64,000 bases of DNA from Przewalskia tangutica. Taxonomy: Eukaryota; Streptophyta; Magnoliopsida; Solanales; Solanaceae. Positions 1 to 11,995 of this stretch are shown in pieces; position 1 is the stretch's first letter; every line of letters starts with the position of its first letter. The stretch lies in the NCBI GenBank assembly GCA_029844215.1, contig CM056724.1, positions 87,129,093-87,193,092 on the forward strand, written 5' to 3'. The notes below the pieces were generated by a model that was not told the DNA's origin, ran no database searches, and was given only the letters and a program-made list of their open reading frames with translations. A program made the translations under genes and the position numbers.

Positions 1-224
1 TAACTTATATATGTTACTAATTCATAACGGGACATATATATATAACAATCATTTTCAATTCCCTTGTCACGCTCATTGTAATAATAAAAATAAAAAATCC
101 GGAATCACATCCTTCATTACTAACTTCTGGATTTAGCAAATATAACCATACTATATAACCAATATTCGAATCTTAATTTCTTAATGACGTTCTTAATTAT
201 CGTCTTAACTTACGAGGTGTAACA
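1..224 (-). mobile_element. Gypsy element A, end of 3' LTR (rest lies left of window)
   Basis: This stretch matches 7616..7840 almost base for base and ends in the same ACGAGGTGTAACA, which read on the minus strand is an LTR start TGTTACACCTCG. A minus-strand polypurine tract follows directly, so this is the beginning of the 3' LTR of a minus-strand element. The paired 5' LTR is at 4614..7840. The small differences between copies (an extra TA unit, a few substitutions) suggest a fairly young insertion. Confidence 0.85.
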
Positions 225-1038
225 TCCTTCCCTCCTTAGAAATATTTGTCCTCGAATGTTCATTATAGGTCTCATGCTAGAAATATTTCGGCAGAGTCTC
301 CTTTATAACTACGTCCATCCACCTGTATTCAGCAAACCAACAGATGTCTCACAGGGCCACAATATAACACACATGCAATTCATCAATTCAAAATAGTTAA
401 GTAAGGGATCAAATTACCTGTGAATATTCAACTGAATCTCATGTAATACCTTAAATAAAATTAAAGAGCCTCCATGCAGTACTATATTCCTTCATTTTAA
501 AATTTGCTACAATATTATATCTGATACTGCCTTGTACACCTGCTTCAATTTGTAATGGTATGTAATGTTTCACCATATCTGTACTGCATGCTTAACATGA
601 CAACAATTCATGTGCACACCTGTTGCATTGTTAAAATAGTTCCATATAGATTTGACAACTCCCTTGTAAGAAACAAGTGACCTATCATCTTTTGATGTAA
701 AACATTTTATCAGCAAAATCTTGATACCATATTAATTCCAATATTTAGCAACACTTTATCCACTGGAATTTTTTTATTTCCACATCGTCCATAGGAAGAA
801 ATATATCTTGTATGACACCCTTTTAACCCAAAATTACTTATATACACTAGAAGGATATGATTTTTATCTTAACAAATCTCATACTCTTGACACAGTAAAT
901 TTATTAGAACTTGTCCTTATCCACCAAGGATTATCTACATGGTATATATCAAATATGTAGTGACACGTGAGACAATGTCATCTGGTAGATACTACCCTAG
1001 CCTTGACAGACCTCATCAATCCCCATGTAGTAGTTCTT
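225..1038 (-). other. Gypsy A polypurine tract and 3' untranslated region
   Basis: Positions 225..240 read on the minus strand are TCTAAGGAGGGAAGGA, a polypurine tract abutting the LTR. Just upstream of it (241..260 on the plus strand) is a decayed inverted repeat, AATATTTG...CGAATGTT, matching the intact hairpin at the same place in elements C and F. No coding sequence is visible in the rest. Confidence 0.65.
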
Positions 1039-1519
1039 TTACATCTTCCATCCTTTCATCAATAAGAAACTCTGATAGTAGTACATAGTATAATGTTTCC
1101 AATTTGGTACGATTATCAAATCAATGTTAGCGGTCTCATTCTTTTTTTCCCACCATACTTCTTGTTCGATGTTATCCTTTACCTCAACAACCGTTTTCAA
1201 GGCCTGAGAACCGTCTTCCCGTTGCACATATTGCGGGTAATGCTTCAAAGTACATGTTCCGTAGAAAGTTAACCCATAGATAGTTGGTGGTCCTAGATTT
1301 CCATCATAATTTTTACACAATGCCTTTAATATATCCAAAATTAGGTCTGAACCCCAATCTACTATCATCCTTAGGCAAGTACATTTTTAACCATGTAAAC
1401 CAATGCTTAGCCTTAACATCATCCTTGTTGTATACCAGAAGAAAATTACAACTATTTGTATGTATATCTTTGTTCACACATTTTGCAAGTCTTATAGCAG
1501 ACAGTATGTGTATAGGCAC
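1039..1519 (-). pseudogene. Unrecognised degenerate coding remnant inside gypsy A
   Basis: Two overlapping minus-strand frames (1313..1519 and 1039..1368) look like one protein split by a frameshift. The first reads through residues such as HWFTWLKMYLP; the second contains VWWEKKN and WKHYTMYYYQ. Aromatic-rich composition suggests former coding sequence, but I do not recognise the family. It lies downstream, in minus-strand order, of LINE endonuclease remnants and may belong to the same insertion or to the gypsy element. Confidence 0.3.
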
Positions 1520-1768
1520 ACTTGTGACACATTCGTAATCAACGCTGTTTTACCTCATGGTGACAATTTTTTCTAAGCTCAGAACTTATCTTTAATCTTC
1601 TTAATTAATTCAGCATAGTCTATCTTCCTCTTTCTAACATGAAATACTGGATATCCTAAATACATGAATGGAAATGTTCCCCTTGTGAAATCAGTAATAC
1701 ATTTTTCTTGTTGAATCAAGTTACTAGGAGTCTTAGCATGCATATAAACAGAACTCTCCTTTTATTGA

Positions 1769-1969
1769 TCAAATGGCTGTGCTTCTCCATACTCTTTCAA
1801 AGTATGCCTTAACTCTTTGTAAAATCATTCTATTTGCTTCGGTTGGAAATTCTTCAAACAACTCCTCTTTAAATCTAACAATATCCTCCAAAAGTTTCCT
1901 TACTCCATAATAATAGGGCAGTCGTGACATTCTTCGGTATAAAAGAAACGAAATCGTCTTAATCAACAA
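1769..1969 (-). pseudogene. LINE ORF2 fragment, linker between endonuclease and RT
   Basis: The 66-residue frame contains RFKEELFEEFPTEANRMI, typical of the alpha-helical linker between the endonuclease and reverse transcriptase of plant L1-type LINEs. It follows the endonuclease remnant at 2045..2326 in the correct minus-strand order. No reverse transcriptase is recognisable further left. Confidence 0.5.
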
Positions 1970-2044
1970 CAGTGTGCCAATTTTGATTTAGCGCCTAAAA
2001 GAATGCTTCATATTCTGTCCCAACCAAGCTAAAATAAATGTTTG

Positions 2045-2326
2045 TCAACATTCTATCGAAGCTCTTAAAAGTACAGTCAATATCGACACTCTTATTCCAC
2101 TACTTAAAAAGACTCCCTTTAAATCAGTTTCAAACATTTCACATGAATTAGTACCAATGCAAAGATTCTCACGCTCTGCAGGATATATCTGAAGACCGCC
2201 TATTGTCTCCCTTCCATTTATAATAACATTGAAATCCCCACTAACTAGCCAAGGATCTCGCATATCGTCGACAATATAGTATAAACTATCCCAGAGACAA
2301 CCTTCCCAATGCATCACTCTTTGCAT
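2045..2326 (-). pseudogene. LINE endonuclease (exo/endo/phosphatase fold) remnant
   Basis: About residues 25-45 read DPWLVSGDFNVI followed by GRETIGG, the hallmark GDFN motif of the APE-like endonuclease of plant L1 retrotransposons, which nicks target DNA. Only a central fragment survives; the N-terminal catalytic region and the RT are absent. It lies inside gypsy A, so a LINE inserted there or was captured before A moved. Confidence 0.7.
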
Positions 2327-2416
2327 ATACCATAGTATATTTACCTAGTTCATGTAACTTCTTCCCCAGTGAGTCCTTAAGTTTGTCATGTTAATCATCC
2401 CACATATTATCTCTGA

Positions 2417-2701
2417 TTAAGTTTCTCTGCTGATTAATATATTTAGGATAGACATATATGCTTCCACTGCCATATTCTGCTCCACATTGGACATCATTAT
2501 CCCATCTTTCTTTAATATTAATGTGTTACTATTATTAGAGTTGTTACCATTGGTACACACCTCCTGACTCTTGTCAACATTCCGCTCCTCATTAACTTTT
2601 GCTGCTACAAAAAATCCTTCAACTTGTTCTTTAGTAGTAAGAGTTGCCTTTGATCCTTCTATCAATTGTGGGTCCTTAATGAGTTGTTTTACTTCTACCA
2701 C
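2417..2701 (-). pseudogene. Probable LINE linker upstream of the endonuclease
   Basis: A low-complexity Asn/Glu/Lys-rich frame directly 5' (minus strand) of the endonuclease remnant. Position and composition fit the poorly conserved stretch between LINE ORF1 and endonuclease; no diagnostic motif is present. Confidence 0.3.
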
Positions 2702-4597
2702 CTTACCATCGTCGTCTCCCTTATTCTATTTATTTTCATATTCTTCCCCAGTATCTCTTTGTTCATCCTTATTTGCATTATTACCGTTTGCCTCCTCAAG
2801 TGGCTTTTGTTTTATCCTCTCGTTGAACTTACTAATTCAGTTGTGTCTTTGGATGCGTCAACATTTGTCACTTTGGCTACATCACACTGAATATCTATTA
2901 TCACTTTGTTGAATTCATCTATATCTTTGTACTCTCTTATCTGTTTTCCATCCTTCTGTTATGGTCTGTAGAAATTCAGGACTCAACCTTCACCTATTTA
3001 AAGTATCTGAACTTATACTAAGTCTTTATGCCTACTTCTCATTCAATTAACTCAAGAGAATGTTCATATAGGTCTGATTTCATGAAAGGCACCTTAGAAT
3101 CATGTAGGTTATCAACTCATTCTTGATTAGTAAGTGCTGCTATACACCCTGCATGCCACTCATTTCACCATAATCTGCTACATACTGCTTAAAATACCTT
3201 ATCTCAGTCTTAGCGACATGACACTTCACTCTTTCATTTCTCCTTAATACCTAGTTGAATCACTCGTTATTGCCTATGGACTTGTACCTGACCATGTAAC
3301 CTTCCAATATCTATCCACAGTACCCTCTTAAGAGCCACATAATTAAACGCATTCACCAAGGTCATATGAGAACTTTTATTTATACCCCTATGTGTCACCC
3401 CGCAGTGTTCCAACTATTCTGTACAGCTTTTAATATCTACCTCATCGAGATGAGGCTTCCAAGAGATCAAATAACATCATCTTAGCATTCTGCGTGAACC
3501 AATGCATTGAAACTGTGCACAAATACATACTTCGATTACCAATCCTTCAAATAACTTCTTAACCGAAAATATGAACTCCAGAGGTTACAATATTTAAAAT
3601 GCTTGACACAACTATACACTAATAAAATGCTCATCATTCCCAAGTTCTAAGTCATTTGCGGAAAAAAACTCAATTAATCCCTATGTCCAATACTTCCCAA
3701 CATTCGGTCCAAAGTAAGAAAAATGCTTTCATCCTTATATATCAATCTTATTATTCCAGAAGTAATAGCCTCTTCTCATTCTTACATGGGAACAATATTA
3801 TTTTGCAGTTCCCTACCTTCACATAGTCAAACAACATGGTATACCATAAAACAGTCACAGATTCTAACAATTAGCGCTCAAAATTTAATTGGAGGTATGA
3901 AAGAGAAAAGAATAGGTAAGCTTCACTTTCTATCTTTGGAAGGAAAAGTTCAATCTCTGTAACTATAGATCATATAACGTAGCATAACAGAGTACCAATT
4001 CGTAAGATAGAGGCTACTGCAATTTATTTCACAAGTCAACACCTCATTCATGGTCTGAAAGAGATCTCTTCACTATTCGTAATTATAAACAACTTCATTT
4101 CTTACTTGTCGTACTTTCCATAATTCCAACATATTCTAGTATACATACGTAACCTCGGACACTGCTACTGGTTCCAATCCCTGCTGATACCATCCCTTAA
4201 GTGATGAATTGTTAACTTATTCTCTTATTTGGTACGTAAACGATTCTGAATAGTTACCTTACCTGACATTGACCTAGTATCTCCAAACCTGGTCATCATA
4301 CTTCTACTCAAACTCTTTCACTTCCCTTATGGCTTGACGCACCAAGTCAAGTCCGATTTACTCTGATTTTCCCCTTCCGAGCCATCATGTCTTTTTGGAA
4401 CATAACTGCAACCACAATAATTATTAGGAAGATGGGGGATTATCCTATTGACATAGCTCTATTGCGCGATCTATGAGATGAAATAGTAGAAACCAATCCT
4501 AAATGTCTGGCATCCTCTTGTGTATAAGTATGGTGCACAACATACTCATACACAAGACTCTACTAGACACGGTCTGTAGACATTCCGAGGACTAACT
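2702..4597 (-). other. Non-coding internal region of gypsy A
   Basis: No retroviral protein domain is recognisable in six frames over this 1.9 kb. Near the right end (about 4380..4590) the minus strand matches the leader of element C after its primer site. A block at about 4065..4150 matches, inverted, 50100..50200 of element C, so the two elements share non-coding internal sequence. Confidence 0.6.
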
Positions 4598-4609
4598 GCT
4601 CTGATACCA
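4598..4609 (-). promoter_or_regulatory. Gypsy A primer-binding site (initiator-Met tRNA)
   Basis: Minus strand TGGTATCAGAGC, complementary to the 3' end of plant initiator methionine tRNA, four bases from the LTR end. Confidence 0.85.
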
Positions 4610-4613
4610 CTTC

Positions 4614-7600
4614 TGTCACGACCCAACCCGACGGGCCGCGACTAACGTCCTAATTGGACGTCATTACTGACCTGTCACTCTTAATCCATCTAATACAGAG
4701 ATCTATAGAAATTTCGGCAGCACAACGCTGCTTTTACAACATTTCCCTAAAATGGGCTAGCCGACAAGGCTGCCAAAACAACAACAAAACAACAGTCATA
4801 ATAGGCTAGCCGACTAGGCTGCCACCAACCAACATCACGTGCACAAAGGCATAATCAAAATAAGCAAGTCGGCAAGGCTGCCACGAGATAATAACATCAA
4901 AACCCAAAACAAGGTACAAACGTCCAACCCACAACTGTCTACAGACCTCTAAGAGTGTAATACTGACATATGACGGGACAAGACCCCGTCGTGCCCAAAA
5001 TATGCATAAGTCTGAAAGATAAAGGTCTGTACCAAAATAGCTGGCTCCGGAACAAAGGAGCTCTCCCACTGTTGTACAGAAATCCTAGACTGGAGGGTCA
5101 CCTATCTGAACACCTGAACCTGCGGGCATGAACGCAGCCCCCCAGGAAAAGGGGGTCAGTACGATAGATGTACCAAGTATGTGGAACTGGAAAATACTGT
5201 ACTAGAAATCATAACAGTTCAACGTAAAACAGTAGACAAGTAAGAATTCAACTTAACTGTATAACTGTACTCCATCAAATGAGAGTAATGAAAATCAGTT
5301 CTTCCCTTTTCAAAATATGCAAGTCAGGCCAAAATCATGAACTTCTATCCTCAGGATATAATAGCACGGGACTCGAACCCGTCTAGGTACATATATATCA
5401 TGGGACTCGAACCCAAGTAAGTAAGTATATATTATGGGACTCGAACCCAAGTAAGCATGTATATCGTGGGACTCGAACCCACGTAAATATATGGAATAAT
5501 ATAATGTCATGGGACTCGAACCTGCATCATGGAGAGCTAATCCATAGAATAATAATAAATCGGGAGTTGAACCCGCTTGGGACTCGAACCCAAGTAATAT
5601 AATAATAATAGCCGGGACTCGAACCCGGAACATACTATATAGTGTCGGCCCTCTATGTGAGAGACTCGGTGAATGTGTAATAGGACTCGGCACGAGTAGA
5701 TATCATGAGCAACTATATGCAATTTGAAATCATCTTTGACTTTCGATAATATCATCATAATACACTTTTTACTGAAATCATAGGCACTTGTCATAACAAT
5801 TTTCCTTTAAAACTAACTCTGTAGAAAATCATGTACGTCCGCCGTACTTTTATTAAAATCAAGTCAAATGAAAGTTTTTCACAAGGTCGTGCCAAAAATA
5901 GGGAAAAAGGATTTTCACAAAATCATGCCAAAGAAAGAATAGTCTCACATACCTCTTAGGCGAGCTAATCAACTCAATATTAGGGTATGCCTCGTCTAGT
6001 ACTTCAACCTATAATAAGGAATAACACGCTTGTCAATTTTGATTTTCTAATGTAAGTTATATGAATAACGGCTCCCTTATTTCTATAAAAATTTGGGCAG
6101 CATTTCCTTTTTGTTTATGTGCGTATCCACAATTTTACCAATAATCCAAATCAACCAACAATTTAACTCCAACTAACAATCCAATTCAAACCAACAATCT
6201 AAATCAACCCAATGATCCAAATTAAACTAATAACCACCACCATTTCCATATGTAGTCAAAATTATCTAAACATTCAATTTATCAACTTCAATAACCAAGG
6301 GAATTTATATACTTACCTATCATGTTAGTCAATCATTTAGTCACGTTAGAATTATCATGGGGCAATCCAATCTCTTAACGACATCGCCAATTCAAGAATG
6401 TGAATTTAACACTTTTCTATACTTTAATCCTTTCGAGGCATGTATAGATAATTGCCTCAATAAATATGCATGTAGTAACTTATATTCACACACTAATTCT
6501 GTCCGTAATACATTATCGAAATTTTCAACAATTGCTATCAACTTTCCGGTCATATCAACATTTTACAATTCCAAAGCTTTTTTTCCAAAATTCCTTACTT
6601 TCCAATTAATCTCCCAACAACTTCAATTAACAACTTTAACTTTAAACATCAAGGTTTCATCTAAATTTTCACATGCAATTAGTAATAACATACCAACACA
6701 ATTACTCAATTCCAACGTACGCCAAGAATAGGTTCTAAATCGGTTTCGAGCTCTATCATTCACATGCATTGTCTTCTTTCCCTTTCTTCTTTGACATGGA
6801 TAATTCTCCTAACTATAATATCAATTAATCTATCAAATATCAAGTAAAAGGGATACATTTTCACCAATAGAAGAAGAATTTCATACCTTAAAATTTTACC
6901 AAAACAGTCCCCAAAAACGTGATCGCCCAGATTTTTAGCCACCGTCAATTTGAACTTGTAACGTCGATAACTATCTACTCCTGTGTCCTATCGACGAGTT
7001 GTTTGTTGCTTTGAAAACTAGACTCGACGAACGTCATTTTATGCTTTTAAAACATCCAAAAACTCCTAATATGCTAGGATATATGCCCTTCCAAAGTGGA
7101 CTAGAAAGCTGCCCCAGAAATCCCGATTTTTTTTTGCCACTGTTTTTGCCGATTTGCCCCCCATTTTCATACTTATTCAACTCCAAATTGACATGCAACA
7201 ATCTACAATGTTAACCCATCATTTATACATGTTTCTCTTCCAAATAATTTCACCAAAACTTGAATAAATCTGGCTCAAAAATCAGCAAAGAAGGCATTTT
7301 TACCTGTTTTTGGGTTAATTAGGTTCGAAATTTTTGTAGGAACTTAACTTTGGTAGAGGAATTCAAAATCTCCAATCTTTGTATAGAAATGGTGAGGCTC
7401 ACGGCTGGAAGGGAAAAGAAAAGGAGGGGTTTGCTCTTGATTTGAATTTTGAAAGAAGAAGAAAATGAGAAAGGAGAAAGCTTATAAGTTAAATAAGGGT
7501 TGCCTAAAATCTGAAAAATTACCATCTACACTTTGGTCTCTTAATAGTATAATTAAATTAATCCTACTTCCTTTAATTCCCAAAAGTCTCATAAAGCCTC

Positions 7601-7840
7601 GTATTCTTGTTGTCGTAACTTATATACGTTATTAATTCATAACGGGACATATATATAACAATCATTTTCAATTCCCTTGTCACGCTCGTTGTAATAATAA
7701 TAAAAAAAAAAAACCGGAATCACATACTTCATGTACTAACTTCTGGATTTAGCAAATATAACCATACTATATAACCAATATTCGAATCTTAATTTCTTAA
7801 TGACGTTCTTAATTATCGTCTTAACTTACGAGGTGTAACA
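4614..7840 (-). mobile_element. Gypsy element A, 5' LTR (3.2 kb)
   Basis: Bounded on the left by TGTCACGACCC next to the primer-binding site and on the right by ACGAGGTGTAACA, identical to the left copy at 1..224. It contains the CTCTTAGAGGTCTGTAG-type module near 4940, the GCGTTCATG module near 5130, a GTACG-type palindrome near 5834 and a minisatellite at 5368..5640. The LTR has no real genes. The element interrupts the gag of element B, whose sequence resumes at 7841. Confidence 0.85.
5368..5640 (-). repeat. LTR minisatellite with repeated GGTTCGAGTCC motif
   Basis: About seven irregularly spaced copies of plus-strand GGGACTCGAACCC, separated by AT-rich spacers of 20-45 bp, some with ATATAT runs. 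On the element's sense strand the core reads GGGTTCGAGTCCC, which fits the RNA polymerase III B-box consensus GWTCRANNC. No tRNA cloverleaf or A box accompanies the copies, so they are not tRNA genes. Confidence 0.75.
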
Positions 7841-8156
7841 TATCAGATCTGGGGTGAACTACGGGTACAACCGGAACCGCTGTCTCCCATCTGTCCTCCT
7901 GCCATGCCACGATCCTGGCCAATAACTGGGTCATCTCTCAGAGCCCATATCCTCGCTTCCAGTGTAATCGAGGCTCAGTACCGCGGTCTCGAGCGTTGCT
8001 GCTGATCCGAACTCTGTTGGGGCTGGCGACGTCGTGGAACTCGCCGTCCGAAACATCACCTCAGAAGATCGGGCTGTGCCTCGTAACCTTCGTGTCCTAC
8101 TAGCGCCTCCTCACCGCATTGCCCTTCTGGGCCGCGGTTGCCTTGCGTAGAGGCAT
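7841..8156 (-). pseudogene. Gypsy B gag N-terminal fragment
   Basis: Read from ATG at 8156 leftwards it begins MPLRKATAAQKGNAV, the basic start seen in gag of these chromovirus-type gypsy elements (the same start occurs in F and, mutated, in C). Several in-frame stops follow. It is cut at 7841 by the end of element A, so the rest of gag and pol must lie left of the window. Confidence 0.65.
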
Positions 8157-8345
8157 AACTGATACATAAAAATATGTCAGAGGGAGTTCAACCTATAACA
8201 CAACTCTATTGCACGATCTTAGAGTGAAAGGATGGAAACCAATCTTAAATATCTTGTAGCCTCCTGATTATAGATGTGGTGCACAACACACCGATAATCA
8301 AGACTCTACTAGATACGGCCTGTAGACACTTTCCGAGGATTAGCT

Positions 8346-8357
8346 GCTTTGATACCA
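8346..8357 (-). promoter_or_regulatory. Gypsy B primer-binding site
   Basis: Minus strand TGGTATCAAAGC, one mismatch from the initiator-Met primer site, four bases from the LTR end at 8362. Confidence 0.75.
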
Positions 8358-8994
8358 CTTTTGTCAGGACCCGACCTCGGGCCCGTGACTGGTGCCTTAC
8401 CCCGGGCACCCTTGTGCTACAATATCAGAGAAAACCAGCGGAAGTAAACTCATAAACAAGAAACAATATAAAATACGAAACAGGCTAACCCAAAATGGCT
8501 ACCTTTCTGTAAATATAGATATAACAAAAACTGAACAGTTACATCCCTTACAAACCCAATTTATAACAGGACTACAGGCCTCTAAGAGTTTGTAACAACT
8601 ATGACGGGACAGGGCCCCGTCATACCCCTGAATGTACATAATATCTACAACATCAGGGAGAACCGTACCAAAAGACAAGCCTCCGGAGAAATGGAGCTCC
8701 TGACACCTGATCAATGATCCTAAGAATGAGGATCCACCACCTGCTTACCCTTACCTGCGGCATGAACGCAACCCCCGAGGAAGGGGGTCAGTACACAATA
8801 TGTACCAAGTATGTAAAACTGGAAAATACTGTAATTATCATAAGTCTAAATAAAACTGGAGACATGGATGATAATCAAATTACAGTGTACTGTGCCTTAC
8901 TAACAATGAGAGTAACTAGTATAACTTTACTGCATAAAAATAGGAGACTCATGATCAAAGTAGGGTCACCCGCCCGTAGTATCATTAAGCCATC

Positions 8995-9118
8995 CTACTC
9001 CTGGGACTATTTCACCCGCATAGGTCTTGTGGACCCGCATGAGGTCATCCGCCTCGCATGGGACTATTTCACCCGCATGGGACTATTTCACCCGCATGGG
9101 CCCGGTGGGCCCGCAATG
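8995..9118 (-). repeat. LTR B minisatellite (ACTATTTCACCCGCAT units)
   Basis: Three copies of GGGACTATTTCACCCGCAT plus related GTGGACCCGCATGAG-type units. The same unit recurs in LTRs F (around 36060) and J (61380..61530, opposite strand), showing that these LTR families share this array type. Confidence 0.6.
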
Positions 9119-10774
9119 AGTACAAACGCCGCACTCGTATCATGGGTAGCAAATCCATGGAATAAGTAGTAACCCGGGGTCTACCCCATAAGAATACATA
9201 ACCTAGCACAACCGGCTATCATACATAACCTAAGTGCTACCGGCTTATCATAACATAAGCAAGTTAAGAAAATCCCCTAACTTTTTATTAACATTATTAA
9301 TATATCCTCTCATTTTAGTTTCCTTAAGGCACTAACATGTCATTTAAGAGAAAATTCGGGAATTCCACCCAAGTACCACGTACCTCTAACCTTTTGAGAA
9401 TGACTCATTTTTATATAAAACTTCCAAGATACTAATAACCGTAGTATAAACTTACGACTACTTTTCAAGACAAGTCACATTTCCTTTTAGAAATATAATA
9501 GGCTTCTAAATCAAGTGACTTCATTTCTTTTAAAACCTTAGGCAATTGATGCCTTAAAATCAATTTGCCTTTCATAAATTCAAATCATTTATCCGCACTT
9601 ATTTTACTTAGAGTAAATCTTTCTTTGTTAACCTTCCATAAAGCTAATATAACCAACTTCCCATAAAGTCGTTATATTAACTTTATACATTAGTCAAATA
9701 CATTTCCCTATATCCAAGGGACTTATACTTTTAAAACGAAACAAGTATCATATACTTAAAACACTTCAAGTCCCTTAACTTTGAAAACTTAGGACATCCT
9801 TAATACTTTTAAAGAAGTGAGTTAATCCCCTTACTCACCCAACTTGGCCATTCTTAAAACAAGTAAGGGATATCAAAGTCTTGTACGTCTACCGTGCTAC
9901 ATAAGTGCAACTATTCGTGCTCAAGAGATAGGAAAGTTCCACATACCTCTTCGGGTCAATCCACTCGCAAGTCCAATATACCGCACGTAGTATGTTAACC
10001 TATAATGACCATAATACGTTCATTAGCTTCTAGCTTCAACGTAGAACATTCTAATTGAAAAGCCCCTTATTCTACGGAAAATTGGACAACACTTCCTTTG
10101 TTTCTACATATTTTTCCACCTTTTCAAGGTCCGATATCAACTACTAAACGCCACATTTAAGGCCCAACAATTCAGCAATACAAGGGGATTACACGCCTAA
10201 CTTGCACGTGTAAAATTCTGCCCCACAATACAAAATAAACAATCCAATAAGTTTAAGGTATTATCTTGGCTATAACATGTTCACATATCACCCTTATCCA
10301 ATCCTTTCAAATCCAAATTGTATTTCCTATATGCAATATATCTAAGATCAATATTGACAACTACAAGTCCTTTCTTCCACACATGCAACACAATTTACTA
10401 GCAAAAAGAGAAAGGATTGTTACCTTAGAGCTTACCCAAAATAGTCCAACAAATTTCACTTGCCTTCTTTCCACAATCACCTCCACAAACCTCCTACAAA
10501 CTTGTCAACAAGTTTCCTTCTTGCCACATTTTTGGATTTTCTCTAGGCCTTGGTTTCTTCTTGAATTTCTAGAGAGAAGGGAGAAGGATTTTTAGAGAGA
10601 AGGAAGAGGAAAATTTTGTAGTGAGAAGAAGGTTTTTGGAAGAATGACCAAGTCTTCAAGACTTGGTCAAATAAATAGTATTTCTACTAACTCAGATGGG
10701 AGGGACACTTGTCACCCTCCCATGGCCTTTTAAAAAGAAAATATCTGATTTTTCCCCCAGATTTCGCAAAAATC

Positions 10775-10935
10775 CCGCCTCGGCGCATGCCCTGCAAAGG
10801 CCAGCAGTGAAACCTCCGAGAATTTCAAGATTTCCGCGCCGCCCAGATTCTGGCGCCGCGGCGCTGCAACTTCAGAGAATTCCCAGCATATCCGGCACCG
10901 CGGCCCTGCATCCGGCGCCGCGGCGCTGTGGCCCC
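10775..10935. repeat. GC-rich palindromic patch in LTR B
   Basis: A CpG-rich island in AT-rich surroundings. It holds two perfect 12-bp palindromes GCGCCGCGGCGC (10853..10864 and 10915..10926) and degenerate relatives such as GGCACCGCGGCCCTG. The longest plus-strand reading frame across it is an Arg/Ala/Pro-rich composition artefact. Confidence 0.6.
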
Positions 10936-11223
10936 TGACCGAAAATGTTTTTCTGCTCGACTACGCACTGAACTTGTAACTTCCATAACTTTCTACTCCG
11001 ATGTCCTATCGACGAACGGTTTGTTGCGTTGGGAACTAGACTCAACGAACTACATACTAGGCCATTGAATCACCTACGAACTCCTATTGTAACGGGACAT
11101 AAAACGCCTCAAAGTTGACTAAAAACCCGTCTGAAACATTCCGTCAACCCATCATTCTAAAATTTAAGTCTCAATTCCTTTCGTACGTTCTCAAAAACAT
11201 GACCTGAATTACGGGGTGTAACA

Positions 11224-11395
11224 CTTATTCTACGGAAAAATTGGGCAGCATTTCCTTTGTTTTTACGTACTTTACCACCTTTTTCCAAGGCCCGAAATCA
11301 ACAACCAATATGCCACATTTGAGGCACAACCAACAGCTAACCAAAGGGTATTACACGCCTAACAGGACGTGTAAAATTCTGCCCCACAATTCATA
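11224..11395 (-). mobile_element. Gypsy LTR fragment hosting element B
   Basis: CTTATTCTACGG through CCCCACAATTCATA matches 37501..37675 inside LTR F, including the GGCAGCATTTCCTTTG and CGTGTAAAATTCTGCCCC blocks. It is therefore a piece of a third, related gypsy LTR, interrupted by B on the left and joined to repeat X at 11396. Confidence 0.75.
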
Positions 11396-11591
11396 CATTA
11401 GTGAAGAAACAATAACTGCATCACAATAATGAGACTTCAAATACACCTCTTAGAGTGTTTTAATGCATGCACATATTAATTACTTAAGAGTTTAATGCAA
11501 AATCCCGATATTTATTACCTAATTTCTCCTAAACCACTAATTCTGATATGAATACGCATAAACATTTTCATGAAACCAGATACAGTAAAGT
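11396..11591 (+). repeat. Repeat X, copy 1 (left part, interrupted by the LINE-like element)
   Basis: CATTAGTGAAGAAACAATAAC onward matches 15700..15895 with a few substitutions, in the same orientation. It ends in CCAGATACAGTAAA, which recurs as CCATATACATTAAA at 15180..15193 after the poly(A) of the LINE-like element. That 14-bp pair is the likely target-site duplication, and X continues for a short way after it. Confidence 0.75.
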
Positions 11592-11995
11592 GCAGACCTA
11601 AATGCTCCTAATGTCAGGCGAATTTTGCGGGCTACAGTGATTCCGGTGGAAATTTGAATTTTCCGGCCGGTTCACGAAAGCTCAGGCGACGTGGTATATA
11701 CCAAAAGCTTCGTCTCTTCGAGCCCATCATTTCTATACCAGCCACAACCGTCGATTTTACCTAAATAGTTGGGATTTCAGATCGAATTTCTCCCAGTTCG
11801 TCGATATTTATTCGCGAATTTCGGCAACCATTCGGGACGAGACCACCACCTTTAGTCTCATCTCATCCTCTTCTTCAACTCTATACCAATTTCTCTTGCC
11901 GATTCACAGTTTTTTATGGTCGATTTGGAGAACATTTTTTCGTACTATTTTACCCTTGGCTACGATTTGCATCACCGACTTTCTCTGAGACACTC

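Larger units (their letters stand above)
8362..11223 (-). mobile_element. Gypsy element B, 5' LTR (2.9 kb)
   Basis: Left end TGTCAGGACCCG beside the primer site, right end ACGGGGTGTAACA. It carries the terminal hairpin (GGTGCC at 8391, GGCACC at 8405), the GCGTTCATG-type module near 8762, a minisatellite around 9000..9110, the GGGG/TTACACG...CGTGTAA palindrome at 10184..10224 and a GC-rich palindromic patch at 10775..10935. Its own 3' LTR is outside the window. It is inserted in the LTR remnant 11224..11395. Confidence 0.8.

Noticed and set aside
5368..5640. Possible cluster of tRNA genes (GGTTCGAGTCC T-arm-like sequences)
   Set aside because: Only the T-arm or B-box core is present; no acceptor stem, D-arm or anticodon arm can be folded around any copy, and the spacers are AT-rich simple sequence.
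6357..6731. 124-codon plus-strand frame
   Set aside because: It lies within LTR A, is Asn/Ser/Thr-rich from AT-rich sequence, and has no domain or homologous frame in other LTRs seen here.
9000..9120. Candidate host ORF (part of a 151-codon frame from 8714)
   Set aside because: The frame runs through LTR modules and a minisatellite of gypsy B; no recognisable protein domain.
10696..10938. 80-codon Arg/Ala/Pro-rich frame
   Set aside because: It spans the GC-rich palindromic patch of LTR B; composition explains the absence of stops.
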